Positions 1 to 9,646 of a stretch of 32,144 bases of DNA are shown in pieces. Every line of letters begins with the position of its first letter. Position 1 is the stretch's first letter. This DNA comes from Myxococcales bacterium. GTDB taxonomy: Bacteria > Myxococcota_A > Polyangia > Polyangiales > Polyangiaceae. Position numbers and translations under genes: made by a program. The notes beneath the pieces are model-generated. The model had not been told where the DNA came from. It searched no databases and saw only the letters and a list, made by a program, of their open reading frames with translations. The stretch covers positions 1 through 32,144 of the forward strand of contig JAJYCT010000020.1 of the NCBI GenBank assembly GCA_021778125.1. The letters are read 5' to 3'.

Positions 1-265
1 AGTACGGCTCGATGTCCATCCCGGGCGGCAGGATGTGGTTGTCGCGGATGTACTGCAGCCGCTTGTGCACGCCCTCGAGCGTGCTCGGCGTCTCGCCGCC
101 GTAGCGCATGAGGACGATGCCCTGCACGATGTCGGGGTCGTCGTTGTAGCCCACGAGGCCCAGGCGTGGCGCGTGGCCGATGTCGACGTCGGCGATGTCC
201 TTGACGCGGACGGGCGTGCCCTTCTGCTCGGCGACGACCACGTTCTCGATGTCGTGCAGCTGAAA
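1..265 (-). pseudogene. Internal fragment of CzcA/CusA-type RND efflux transporter
   Basis: Read on the minus strand, this stretch gives about 88 continuous residues typical of heavy-metal RND pumps. They include DIENVVVAEQKGTPVRVKDI, then ADVDIGHAPRLGLVGYN, GIVLMRYGGE and ILPPGMDIEPY. In CzcA/CusA these belong to the periplasmic porter/docking region, where proton-driven trimeric pumps export metal cations through an adaptor and outer-membrane channel. Similarity to the family stops near 265, where a regulator fragment on the opposite strand begins, so the piece lacks the upstream part of its gene. The other side leaves the window, so whether the rest is intact there is unknown. Recognition of the family is firm; the metal cannot be told. 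Confidence 0.8.
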
Positions 266-271
266 CCCGCT

Positions 272-595
272 GCGCGCGCCAGCGTCCGGCGTGCGTCGGT
301 GGGCCACCGCCTTCGCTGGGGAATGCTGGAGCTCGACCGCGTGCACCGGATCGTCCGGATCCAGGGCGCGCCGAGGGCGCTCACGGCGCGCGAGAGCGAG
401 CTCCTCGCGTGCCTCATCGTGGCGGGCGGGGACGTCGTGTCGCGAGCGGACCTTCGCGAGCGCGTCTGGCCGCGGATCGCCGACCGCGGGACGAACCTCG
501 TCGAGGTCCATCTCAGCCGGCTGCGCGACAAGCTCGGCCCGCAGGCCTCGATCGTCGAGACCGTGCGCGGCGCCGGATATCGCCTGCGCCGGTGA
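272..595 (+). pseudogene. C-terminal DNA-binding half of an OmpR/PhoB-type response regulator
   Basis: About 107 residues match the winged-helix effector domain of OmpR/PhoB regulators: LRWGMLELDRVHR, then LTARESELLACL, GGDVVSRADLRERVW, NLVEVHLSRLRDKLG and the closing IETVRGAGYRLRR. The phosphoacceptor receiver domain that should precede it is absent. Upstream DNA instead encodes an RND pump piece on the other strand. ATG 323 could start a free DNA-binding domain, but no convincing ribosome site is visible, so I treat it as a truncated gene. Such regulators normally pair with a kinase controlling metal efflux operons, which fits the efflux fragments around it. The stop is TGA 593-595. Confidence 0.75.
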
Positions 596-712
596 CGCTC
601 GACAGCGAGCGCGCACATCGCTGCGTGGTGGAGTCGTTCGGGCGCGCCGAGGCGCATGTCCCGACGGAGAGGCGGGGCCTCAGGGACTCGCCGGGTGTGC
701 GAGGCCACCGCC

Positions 713-1753
713 TCAGTCGCCGATTTCGGCCGGGTCGTCGTACCGCCACACGCGCGCGATCTTGCCGTCGCGCATCTCGCAGAGGTCGACGATCTCGAAG
801 CGGAGGACGCGGTCGCGCTGCGCCTTGATCCACCCGAGCGCTCCGAGCTGCTCGCCCGAGATCGAGTACTCGACGACGACGTACGAGCCGACGCCCCAGG
901 CGTTCATGACGCTCGTGTCGAGCTGGCCGATCGCGCCGTGCATCGTCTTGAAGTATGCCCGGGCGGCATCCTTGCCGCGTGCGGGCTCGGCCCGTTCGAG
1001 CCTGTCCACCTCGACGTCGTCGGTCATCGTGCCGGCGTACGCCGCGCCGTCGGTGCCCTCGAGCGCGTCGAGCGACGCCTTGACCGCGTTGACGTTCGCC
1101 GCCTCCTGCGTCGCCGTGGCCGCGGTCTGCTCGAAGACCTGCGGGGCACCGGTCGGCGACGTCGGGACGGGAAGCCCGACGAGCTCCTTCGGCGAAGGAG
1201 CGCCGAGCTGCGCCTTGAGCGCCGCGACGTCGAAGGTCACGTGGATGTCCGTGATGCTGCCGTCGTCCTTGGTCCAGAGGAGCGTCACGCCCCGGAACCC
1301 CACGGCCTTGCGCGTGGCCGCCACTCCCTTCCAGTCGCGCGACTGCGAGCCCGTCATCGTCCACTCGACCGTCTGCTCGTTCGGCGTGCGCCAGACTCGG
1401 CCGATGGTGAACTTGCGGTCGTCGAAGGCGCCGAAGAGCGCGTCGTGCGCGGCGATGATCTGCGCCGGCTCGTGCGCGGGGCGCCCTCCGGGCGACGTGA
1501 ACTGCGCCAGCTCGGCGTTGAGCAGCGGCGCCAGGCCGGCGAACGGAACGCCGGCGTCGGCCGCGGAGGACAGCGCTCTCGCGTACAGCTGCGGCAGGGC
1601 CATCTCTTTCGCCGTCACGACGTCGGCGGTCGAAGCAGGAGGAGGCAGCGGCGCAAGCGAGCCGACGGGAGGCCTGGGCGGAGGCGCGACCGTCTCGCTC
1701 GAGCAGGCTGCGACGACGAGCAGGGGGAGCGTGAACAGGATCCGGGTTCGCAT
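713..1753 (-). CDS. Lipoprotein with two NTF2/SnoaL-like domains
   Basis: Predicted 346-residue lipoprotein. The N-terminus is a lipoprotein signal (MRTRILFTLPLLVVAAC, lipid-bearing Cys at 17) followed by a Pro-rich linker. Two successive alpha+beta folds of SnoaL/NTF2-like type follow, roughly residues 60-185 (around the motif WRTPNEQTVEWTMTG) and 215-346 (GKDAARAYFKTMHG, then VVEYSISGEQLG and IVDLCEMRDGKIARVWRYDD). SnoaL-like domains bind small ligands or act as polyketide-type cyclases; no catalytic role can be assigned here. ATG 1753-1751 overlaps the stop of the upstream outer-membrane gene in a TGATG arrangement, which suggests translational coupling. High third-position GC supports coding. 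Function unknown; envelope location is inferred from the lipobox. Confidence 0.85.
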   Translation of the reverse strand: MRTRILFTLPLLVVAACSSETVAPPPRPPVGSLAPLPPPASTADVVTAKEMALPQLYARALSSAADAGVPFAGLAPLLNAELAQFTSPGGRPAHEPAQIIAAHDALFGAFDDRKFTIGRVWRTPNEQTVEWTMTGSQSRDWKGVAATRKAVGFRGVTLLWTKDDGSITDIHVTFDVAALKAQLGAPSPKELVGLPVPTSPTGAPQVFEQTAATATQEAANVNAVKASLDALEGTDGAAYAGTMTDDVEVDRLERAEPARGKDAARAYFKTMHGAIGQLDTSVMNAWGVGSYVVVEYSISGEQLGALGWIKAQRDRVLRFEIVDLCEMRDGKIARVWRYDDPAEIGD

Positions 1754-2286
1754 CAGAAGGCCCATCCGATCGAGGCGAGGGCGCGCGGGAAGACGCGCGC
1801 GTTGGCGTAGACGTCCGCGGGGAACTGCTGGCCTGGGATCGACCTGGACGGAAACGAGTACTGCGCGCCCGCGCCGAGGGTGAGCGACAGGTCGTCGACG
1901 ACGAGCATCTGGTAGCCCACGTCGGCCGCCAGCCCGAGGTCCATGTACGACGTGCTGGTGCCGTTCTGCGCCTCGGCGGTCATGGCGCCGAGGATCAGCG
2001 AAGGGCCTGCGAAGAGGCCTCGCGGCCCGCCGAGGCCCGTGTAGTACCGGTAGCCGATCTCGCCGCCGACTCCCCAGAACTTCTGCGCCGGCAACTGCGT
2101 CGCATTCCCGGACGGGTCGTAGACGTCGATCGGGTTCGTCGTCGTCGTGGCGAAGAAGGGACTGAGGACCAGGGCATGGTGGTCGACCGGCACGATGACC
2201 GCATTGACGCTGACCTTGCCGATGATCAGCGCCAGTGGATTCCACTCCAGCGCGAGCCAGCGCCCGGCGGGCGGCTTGTCCTTCAT
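1753..2286 (-). CDS. Outer-membrane beta-barrel-like protein, probably 5'-truncated
   Basis: The reading frame encodes about 177 residues with alternating amphipathic strands and a terminal aromatic residue (ASIGWAF), as expected for a small outer-membrane barrel. Recognisable segments are LALEWNPLALIIGKVSVN, GGEIGYRYYTG, LFAGPSLILGA, YMDLGLAADVGYQML and LSLTLGAGAQYSFP. The only nearby start, ATG 2286-2284, gives a protein without a signal peptide. The frame stays open upstream into DNA that encodes an efflux-adaptor fragment on the plus strand. I infer that the signal peptide and N-terminal segment were lost at a junction near 2290-2330. The stop codon overlaps the ATG of the downstream lipoprotein gene (TGATG), so the two are coupled. 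It may be non-functional. Confidence 0.7.
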   Translation of the reverse strand: MKDKPPAGRWLALEWNPLALIIGKVSVNAVIVPVDHHALVLSPFFATTTTNPIDVYDPSGNATQLPAQKFWGVGGEIGYRYYTGLGGPRGLFAGPSLILGAMTAEAQNGTSTSYMDLGLAADVGYQMLVVDDLSLTLGAGAQYSFPSRSIPGQQFPADVYANARVFPRALASIGWAF

Positions 2287-2319
2287 CGTGACGTCGACGG
2301 CCGTGTCGCCGGGGGCGGG

Positions 2320-2556
2320 GGCTCGGTCGACCAGCGCTCGGCCCTCGCCATCCCGCGGTCGGCCATCGTGCAGATGGGCGAGTACAAGGTCGTCTTCGTC
2401 GAGGTGGGCGAGGCCGAGGGCACCGCGCGCTTCGAGCGCCTCCCCGTCGACATCGAGGAGCGCGAGGGCGGCGAGTACGTCGCCGTCCGGCACGGGATCG
2501 ACGCAGGGCAGTCGGTCGTCGTCGGCGGCGCGGCGGCGCTGTCGCAGAGGCTGTAG
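2320..2556 (+). pseudogene. C-terminal fragment of RND efflux periplasmic adaptor (CzcB/CusB type)
   Basis: About 78 residues end in the signature C-terminal region of HlyD/CusB-type membrane-fusion proteins: ALAIPRSAIVQMGEYKVVFV, then EREGGEYVAVRHGIDAGQSV and VVGGAAALSQRL. These adaptors bridge an inner-membrane RND pump and an outer-membrane channel. The hairpin, lipoyl and barrel parts that should precede are missing; the 5' side runs into the minus-strand outer-membrane protein gene. The stop TAG 2554-2556 lies 3 bases before the next ATG (2560), the spacing of an operon. Together with the pump and regulator fragments in the first 600 bases, this marks a dismembered metal-efflux locus. 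Confidence 0.75.
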
Positions 2557-2559
2557 ACC

Positions 2560-2770
2560 ATGAGCAAGCGAGCGTCCGTCCTGGGTTCCCTCGTCGCGAC
2601 GGCCACGCTGATCGCCCTCGGCGCCGGATGCCACCGCACCGAGACCGTGACGCAGTCGCCGTCCGGCGGTGCGCCCGAGGGTGGAGTGCCGCGAGCAGGC
2701 AGCGCTGCACGTCAAGGCCGTCTTCGCCGAGGCCGACGACCCGAGCGTGCGTCGGCGCCTCCGACCGACG
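2560..2770 (+). pseudogene. Truncated lipoprotein gene following the efflux adaptor
   Basis: ATG 2560 follows the adaptor stop by 3 bases and opens a lipoprotein signal (MSKRASVLGSLVATATLI then ALGAGC, Cys at about 24), continuing through HRTETVTQSPSGGAPEGG. Near 2680 coding character shifts to the next frame, which reads VECREQAALHVKAVFAEADD with strong third-position GC. This suggests a one-base frameshift in the gene or the assembly. The frame then collides with the end of the convergent histidine-kinase gene (stop at 2780). The family is not recognised. By position it was probably an accessory envelope protein of the efflux operon. It is broken and unlikely to be functional. Confidence 0.5.
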
Positions 2771-2779
2771 ACCGGCGGT

Positions 2780-4638
2780 TCAGCCGGTGTGCTCTTGAAG
2801 AACCGAGCGCTCGACGGGCAGCAGCAGCACGAAACGTGCTCCCGGCGTCCCTTCCGCCGCCGCGCACTGGATCGTTCCACCGTGCGCCTCGACGATCTCG
2901 CGTGCGACGTACAGCCCGATGCCCGAGCCCCGGACCCCTTCAGAGGGGTCGCCCACGTGGTGCTCCACGCGAAAGAACTTGTCGAAGATGCGCTCCCGGA
3001 ACTGCGGGGGGACGCCGGGGCCCGCATCGGTGATGACGACGCGCAGCCGCGCGGGATGCGCGGCGGCGTCGGCTGTGACCGCGATCGTGCTCCCGCCCGG
3101 CGCGTACTTGATGGCGTTGCCGAGGATGTTGGACAGCACGACCCCAAGGCGCGCGGCATCCCCCCAGACCGCCCGCGGCGCCCCGGCCGAGACGTCCAGT
3201 GCGACGGCGACGCGCGCGTCCTCCGCGGCGGGCTTCGCGCCCTCCACCGCCCGGGCGAGGAGAGGGCTGACGTCCACACGATCCAGGTGCAACCGGAGCT
3301 GCCCGGCCTCGATGCGCGTCAGATCGAGGAACTCGGCGACCGTCGTCGCCAGCTGCTCGACGCCCAGGAGAGCCGTCGCCACGAGCTCCCTGTCGCGGGG
3401 GTCGAGACGCTCGGCACGCTCCTGGAGCATCAGGAGGGTCATCCGCAGCGTCGTGAGCGGCGTGCGGAGCTCGTGCGAGGCGACGGCCACGAGCTCCAAG
3501 CGCATCTCGTCGAGTCGCACCAGGTCCGTGACGTCCGAGAGCAGGAGCACGACCCCGCGACCCTCGACCGGAACGACGCGCGGCAGGAACCGGCGCTGCT
3601 GGTGGTCGATCGCCACGGTCATGACCTTGGACAGGTCGACCGACGGCGGCGTGATCGTGCCCTGCAGGGCCCGGTGAATCGCGGCGCGCGTAGCCTCCGG
3701 GACCGGCAGCTCGCGGACGTCCTGCGCGGAGCTGCCCCTCGCCGCGCGAATGATCTCGCTAGCGCGTGGGTTCGCCGACGAGACGAGGCCCTCGGACTCG
3801 ATGACGACGACCGCGTCGGGCAGCGCCGCCAGGGTCGCCTCCAGCGTGTCCTTCGCGCGGAGCACCTCACCGATGTTCGCGCGACGAAACTCTGTCAGGT
3901 CGTCGGCCATGCGGTTGAAGCCCTCGGCGAGGCGGCCGAGCTCGTCCTGGCGCGGGACGGTGACGCGCCGATCGAAGTCGCCCTCGCGGATGGCGTCCAC
4001 GGCTCGCGTCAGCTCTCCGATAGGGAAGACCACGACCCGCGCCAGGTAGAACGCGACGAACAGCGACAGGAGCAGGGTCGCGGCGAACACTCCCGCGAGG
4101 ACCTGCGTTGCCCGCGCAGACTGGTCGCGTGCCAAGGCGGCCACCTGCTGCGTCGAGCGGAAGTGGTCGTCGCGGATCCGGGCGGCGTCGGCCACCGCGC
4201 GCCGGAGGAGCGGGTTCACCTGCTCGTGGTAGCTCGTGCGCGCGCTGGGCTCGGCCGCGCGCGCGACGAGCTCGTCGCCGGCCCCGTGGTACGCGCCCAC
4301 GTCGGCGCGCAACCTGCTCGCCTCGCCGCGCTCGCCGGGCCCCGTCAGCAGCGCCTCGACCCCCTTCAGGGCGGCTTCGACCGTCGCGCGGGCCGGGGCC
4401 AGCTCGCGCCTGCCACGGACCTCGTCGGTCAGCGTCAGGAGCAGCGCGTCGTCCTCTCGCTCCAGATCTGTGGCGAGGGCTGCCGTCGCGGCGGTCGTCT
4501 CCTCGCTGTCGCGCAGCGTGGCGTCGACGACCTGCCCCACGCGGCGGAACGCCCAGGCGCTCCACGCGCTGGACGCCGCCGACGTCGCCACCAGCAGAAC
4601 CCCGGCCACCACGAAGCGACCGCGCAGGCCGACGGGTT

Positions 4639-4642
<4 letters not shown>
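2780..4642 (-). CDS. Membrane sensor histidine kinase (HAMP-PAS-HisKA-HATPase), partner of the adjacent NtrC-type regulator
   Basis: 620-residue class I histidine kinase. Order of parts: transmembrane helix at ~10-32; an Ala/Arg/Glu-rich helical extracytoplasmic sensor at ~33-178 (four-helix-bundle style); second membrane helix ~180-202; HAMP linker ~203-255; PAS-like domain ~262-370; HisKA with ASHELRTPL, phospho-acceptor His390; ATPase domain with N-box NILGNAIKYA (Asn509), G1 DAGPGVP (~539-545) and G2 GSGIGLY (~572-578). ATG 4642-4640 overlaps the stop of the response-regulator gene (ATGA), so the two proteins are probably made in coupled amounts. It should autophosphorylate in response to an envelope signal and pass phosphate to that regulator. 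The signal is unknown; low external Mg2+ or membrane state is inferred from the upstream mgtA. Confidence 0.93.
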
Positions 4643-6015
<1,373 letters not shown>

Positions 6016-6065
6016 GGGGGGCGAGGATACCCCTCGAGCGGGCGGAGCGCCGTCCGCCTTGCGCG

Positions 6066-8774
6066 TCACAGCCACGCGTGGAACCGGCGGATGTACCAGC
6101 GCTTCACGAGGTGCGTCAGCGTGCAGTAGCCCAGCAAGATGGCCAGGAGCCACGGAAAGAACGACAGCGGCAGCGGACGGAGCCCGACGGCCGCGCCGAT
6201 CGGGCTGAACGGGATCGCGATCCCGGCCGCCATGACCAGCGCCGTCAGGACGATCACCTGAGGCGCCGCGCGGCTCTGCAGGAACGGGATCTTCTCGGTG
6301 CGGATCATGTGCACGATGAGCGTCTGCGAGAGCAGGCCCTCGACGAACCAGCCGCTCTGGAACAGCGCCTGGTGCTCCGGCGTGCGCGCGGCGAAGACGA
6401 ACCAGAGGACGAGGAAGGTCGTCACGTCGAAGACGGAGCTGATCGGTCCGACGAACAGCATGAAGGTGCGCAGGTTGCCGGCGTCCCACCGGCGCGGGCG
6501 CCGCAGGTACACCTCGTCCATCCGGTCCCACGGGATCGAGAGCTGCGAGATGTCGTAGAGGAGGTTCTGGATCAGGAGGTGAATCGCCAGCATCGGCAGG
6601 AACGGCAAGAAGACGCTGGCGACGAGGACCGAGAAGACGTTTCCGAAGTTCGAGGACGCCGTCATCTTGATGTACTTCATCATGTTGCCGAAGGTGATGC
6701 GGCCCTCGAGCACGCCCTCCTCGAGCACCATCAGGCTCTTCTCCAGCAGGATGATGTCGGCCGATTCCTTCGCGATGTCGACGGCGGTGTCGACCGAGAT
6801 CCCGATGTCCGCCTCGCGGAGCGCGGGCGCGTCGTTGATCCCGTCGCCGAGGAAGCCCACCGTGTGGCCCTTGGCCTTGAGCAGCCGCACGACGCGGGCC
6901 TTCTGCAGCGGGTTGAGCTTCGCGAAGATCGTGGCGTGCGCGGCCGCCTCCGTCAGGCCCGCGTCGTCCAGCCCGTCGATGTCTCCGCCGCGCAGGACGC
7001 CGTCGACGGCCAGCCCGACGTCCCGGCAGATCTTGCGGGCGACGATGTCGTTGTCGCCGGTCAGCACCTTGACCGCGACCCCGTGCTGCGCCAGCGCTTC
7101 GAGGGCAGGCTGGGCGCTGTCGCGCGGGGGATCGAGGAAGCCGATGTAGCCGGCCAGGATGAGATCGCGCTCGTCCTCCACCGAGTAGACCGTCTTGTCC
7201 GGCGCCGTCTCGCGGAAGGCGACCGCGATGACGCGCATCCCGTCCTCGTTCATCTCGCCCGTGACGCGCTCGACGTGCTTCCGGATCAGCTGAGTAACCG
7301 GCCCGATCTCGCCGGCGATCTCCACCCGGCTGCAGACCCTCAGCACCTCGTCGATCGCGCCCTTGCAGATCACGAGGTGCTTGCCCTCCGCGTTGGCGAC
7401 GACCACGGACATCCTGCGTCGCATGAAGTCGAAGGGAACTTCGTCCACCTTCTCGAGCGCGCGCAGCTCCGGGCCGTGGTCCCTCATCTCGGCGTGCTCC
7501 AGGACCGCCCGGTCCAGGAGGTTCCGGAGCCCGGTCTGGTGGTAGCTGTTCAGGTACACGAGTCGCAGCACGTCGTGCGATTCCTGGCCGATGACGTCGA
7601 CGTGCTGCTCCAGGACGACGCGGTCCTGCGTCAGCGTGCCGGTCTTGTCCGTGCACAGGATGTCCATGGCGCCGAAGCTCTGGATGGCGTTCAGGCGCTT
7701 GACCACGACCTTCTTCTTCGACATCACGAGAGCGCCGCGGGCCAGGTTGGCCGTGACCACGAGCGCGAGCATCTCGGGAACCAGGCCGACGGCCACCGAG
7801 ATGGCGAAGAGGGAGGCCTCCTTCCAGTCGTGCTTGGTGAAGCCGTTCAGCAGCAGGACCACCGGCGCCATCACGCCGATGAAGCGGATGAGGAGCCAGG
7901 TGATCTTCGCGACTCCGACGTCGAAGCTCGTCAGCGAGCGCTGCCCCAGGATGCCGCTCGCCACCGATCCGAAGTACGTGGCGCGACCGGTCGCGAGGAC
8001 CAGCGCGGTCGCGGTCCCGCTGACGACATTGGTCCCCATGAGGGCGACGCTGGCGAGCTCCAGGGTGGCGGCGCCGCTGCGCGGAGGCGCGCCCACCGCG
8101 AGCTTCTCGACCGGCATCGCCTCGCCGGTGAGCATGGCCTGGTTCACGAACAGGTCCTTGCTCGCCAGGAGCCTCACGTCCGCGGGGATCATGTCCCCGG
8201 CTGCCAGCGCCACCAGGTCGCCCGGGACGAGCTCGCGCACCGGGACCTCGCGCGGCAGCGGGGCTCCTCCCTGCGAGAAGTCGTCGGGGCGCCGCAGCAC
8301 GGTCGCCGTGGTCCGCACGAGCGCCTTGAGCCGCTCGGCCGCCTGTCCTGAGCGAAACTCCTGCACGAACCGGATGCCCACGCTGATCGCGATCATGACG
8401 GCGATGAGGATGGGGGCGGTGAGATCCGCGGGCGAGCTCCAGATCTCGATGACCGCCAGCCCGGTCAGCACGGCGTTGAAGGGGTTCTTGAAGGCCTGCA
8501 GGATCTGCACGGGCCAGCCCGGAGGACGGTCGCGCGTGACCTCGTTGGCACCGGCAGTCTGAAGGCGCGCCGCGGCCGCGTTCTCGGTCAGCCCTTCGCG
8601 GGTGGTCTCCAGGGCGGTGAGTAGCTCCTCGACGGGCTGCTCTGCCGCGCGCCGCAGGCGTGCCGACTTCTCGGCGAGGGCGTCCGGCTGCCTGGCGCTC
8701 GTTCGCGGCGCCGATCGCGCTCCGAGGCCCTTGCCTACGTCGGCCGGGAGCGATGTGGAGTTGGGGATCGCCAT
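6066..8774 (-). CDS. mgtA: Magnesium-translocating P-type ATPase (P3B family)
   Basis: 902 residues, the normal MgtA/MgtB length. These ATPases use ATP to bring Mg2+ into the cytoplasm when external magnesium is low. Visible motifs: actuator-domain LTGEAMPVEK (~215-224); the membrane-helix-4 signature GLVPEML (~330-336), which marks the Mg2+ subfamily; the phosphorylation site CTDKTGTLT with Asp376; the nucleotide-binding KGAIDEVL; the hinge LTGDND and FLGDGINDAPAL. C-terminal helices include FGNVFSVLVAS, the LLIQNLLYDISQ segment and WLLAILLGYCTLTHLVKRW. ATG 8774 is the only good start; no ATG or GTG occurs in frame over the next ~50 codons. No clear ribosome site precedes it. The regulator gene starts 50 bp after its stop, and a sigma-54 promoter lies just upstream. 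Annotation is firm; transport of other divalent ions is possible. Confidence 0.96.
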   Translation of the reverse strand: MAIPNSTSLPADVGKGLGARSAPRTSARQPDALAEKSARLRRAAEQPVEELLTALETTREGLTENAAAARLQTAGANEVTRDRPPGWPVQILQAFKNPFNAVLTGLAVIEIWSSPADLTAPILIAVMIAISVGIRFVQEFRSGQAAERLKALVRTTATVLRRPDDFSQGGAPLPREVPVRELVPGDLVALAAGDMIPADVRLLASKDLFVNQAMLTGEAMPVEKLAVGAPPRSGAATLELASVALMGTNVVSGTATALVLATGRATYFGSVASGILGQRSLTSFDVGVAKITWLLIRFIGVMAPVVLLLNGFTKHDWKEASLFAISVAVGLVPEMLALVVTANLARGALVMSKKKVVVKRLNAIQSFGAMDILCTDKTGTLTQDRVVLEQHVDVIGQESHDVLRLVYLNSYHQTGLRNLLDRAVLEHAEMRDHGPELRALEKVDEVPFDFMRRRMSVVVANAEGKHLVICKGAIDEVLRVCSRVEIAGEIGPVTQLIRKHVERVTGEMNEDGMRVIAVAFRETAPDKTVYSVEDERDLILAGYIGFLDPPRDSAQPALEALAQHGVAVKVLTGDNDIVARKICRDVGLAVDGVLRGGDIDGLDDAGLTEAAAHATIFAKLNPLQKARVVRLLKAKGHTVGFLGDGINDAPALREADIGISVDTAVDIAKESADIILLEKSLMVLEEGVLEGRITFGNMMKYIKMTASSNFGNVFSVLVASVFLPFLPMLAIHLLIQNLLYDISQLSIPWDRMDEVYLRRPRRWDAGNLRTFMLFVGPISSVFDVTTFLVLWFVFAARTPEHQALFQSGWFVEGLLSQTLIVHMIRTEKIPFLQSRAAPQVIVLTALVMAAGIAIPFSPIGAAVGLRPLPLSFFPWLLAILLGYCTLTHLVKRWYIRRFHAWL

Positions 8775-8792
8775 GGTCCGCGACGCATGCCG

Positions 8793-8808
8793 AGCACCGG
8801 GCGTGCCA
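8793..8808 (-). promoter_or_regulatory. Candidate sigma-54 (-24/-12) promoter for the mgtA operon
   Basis: Reading the minus strand, the sequence is TGGCACG, four bases, then GTGCT. It matches the sigma-54 consensus (TGGCACG-N4-TTGCW) at every fixed position but one, and keeps the exact GG-N10-GC spacing. It faces mgtA. The expected transcription start is about 12 bases downstream, near 8782, leaving only ~8 bases before ATG 8774. The operon encodes its own GAFTGA-type activator, which fits sigma-54 dependence. No clear upstream enhancer palindrome was identified. Confidence 0.6.
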
Positions 8809-8990
8809 CTGGCTCCGGCGCACGACCGCTGCTCGTGGCCGAGGATTCGGAAGGCGCCCGTCATGCGTGCCGGCAGAATGCGGGGCTGCGTTTGGCGCGA
8901 TCCCGTGTTTTGCAGGGACGGCGCGCCGAGGGGGCGTGGAACGAGGTGAGAGCCGTGGTCGGCACGCGGGGTGCTCTTCACCGCCGCGTG

Positions 8991-9122
8991 ATGCCGACGG
9001 CCTGGCCCGACTGGGTGATCAACTGCGCCTTCCTCGTCGCGGCGATTCTGACCCTCGTCCTCGTGCGGGTCTTGCCATGGCGATCGGCGCGGCGTCCGCC
9101 GGCGTCCTCGCGCCCCCCGTGA
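8991..9122 (+). CDS. Small membrane protein or N-terminal gene remnant
   Basis: ATG 8991 opens 43 codons beginning with one strongly hydrophobic segment (INCAFLVAAILTLVLVRVLP) preceded by MPTAWPDWV. Third codon positions are almost all G or C through about 9085, then the sequence becomes Arg/Pro-rich and stops at TGA 9120-9122. It may be a small single-pass membrane protein or, more likely, the first exon-like piece of a lost gene. No family is recognised. It lies divergent from mgtA in an otherwise gene-poor 870-bp gap. Confidence 0.3.
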   Translation: MPTAWPDWVINCAFLVAAILTLVLVRVLPWRSARRPPASSRPP

Positions 9123-9164
9123 ACGGACCTTCCTCGATGCGCTTCCCTTGGAGGCACTACTCGC

Positions 9165-9375
9165 CCGCCTGGCACCTTCCCGACCTCGGTCACGATCTCG
9201 AGCAACGGAAGCGTCCTCGCCACGTGCCAGCTCCTCCCGAACAACGCCACGACGGCGTGCAGCGCCTTGTTCGCCGTGAACGCTGCGACCTACAACTGGT
9301 TCTACGTCACCCTCACCGGAGGCAGCGGAGCGATCGCGATGAGCGAGGATTTCACGAAGGTCGTGTTCCCCCGTG
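9165..9375 (+). pseudogene. Coding remnant of an unrecognised secreted-type protein
   Basis: One plus-strand frame reads GTFPTSVTISSNGSVLATCQ, then LLPNNATTACSALFAVNAA and YNWFYVTLTGGSGAIAMSED with codon usage like real genes, then loses coding character near 9375. The Ser/Thr/Asn-rich beta-type sequence resembles extracellular proteins. There is no in-frame ATG and no plausible complete gene, so this is treated as an internal fragment. The family is not recognised. Confidence 0.35.
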
Positions 9376-9384
9376 CGCCGGCCG

Positions 9385-9560
9385 TCGACAAGGACAGGCA
9401 GCGCCTCGAAGCGACATTCGCCGAGCACCGCGGCGAGCAGGGGCCGCGCCTCGACCCCCCGCTTGCCACGCAGCGCCGCGAGGTCGCGTAGCTCCTTGCG
9501 GGCAGTCGCGACGACGCGGCGGGTGTCGAGCGCGATGGGCGAAGCGGTCTGTACGCTCGC
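9385..9560 (-). pseudogene. Coding remnant on the minus strand, unrecognised
   Basis: A minus-strand frame reads ALDTRRVVATARKELRDLAA, then LRGKRGVEARPLLAAVLGEC and RFEALPVLVDG, with very strong third-position G/C. It resembles a helical domain of a real protein but has no obvious start, ends without a gene-like stop context and sits head to head with another remnant. The family is not recognised. Together with the pieces at 8991 and 9165, it fills the gap between mgtA and the kinase gene with fragments from at least three genes. Confidence 0.35.
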
Positions 9561-9646
9561 GAGCTCGCCGCGACGTCGTCCGACCCTCCTCGCTTGACGC
9601 GACCTGCCGGGCAGCGGACGATGGCAGAGGGGCATTAGGGGAGCTT

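Noticed and set aside
591-712. Possible start of a histidine kinase at GTG 591 overlapping the regulator stop
   Set aside because: The first ~35 residues show no membrane segment or kinase feature, and the frame soon loses coding character; not enough to call.
656-1810. Long plus-strand open frame over the double NTF2-like lipoprotein
   Set aside because: Opposite-strand shadow: Arg/Asp/Leu-rich, no domains, and the minus-strand gene has a lipobox and recognisable fold.
6078-8351. 757-codon plus-strand open frame over mgtA
   Set aside because: Antisense shadow created by high GC; no motif, and mgtA on the other strand has complete P-type ATPase signatures.
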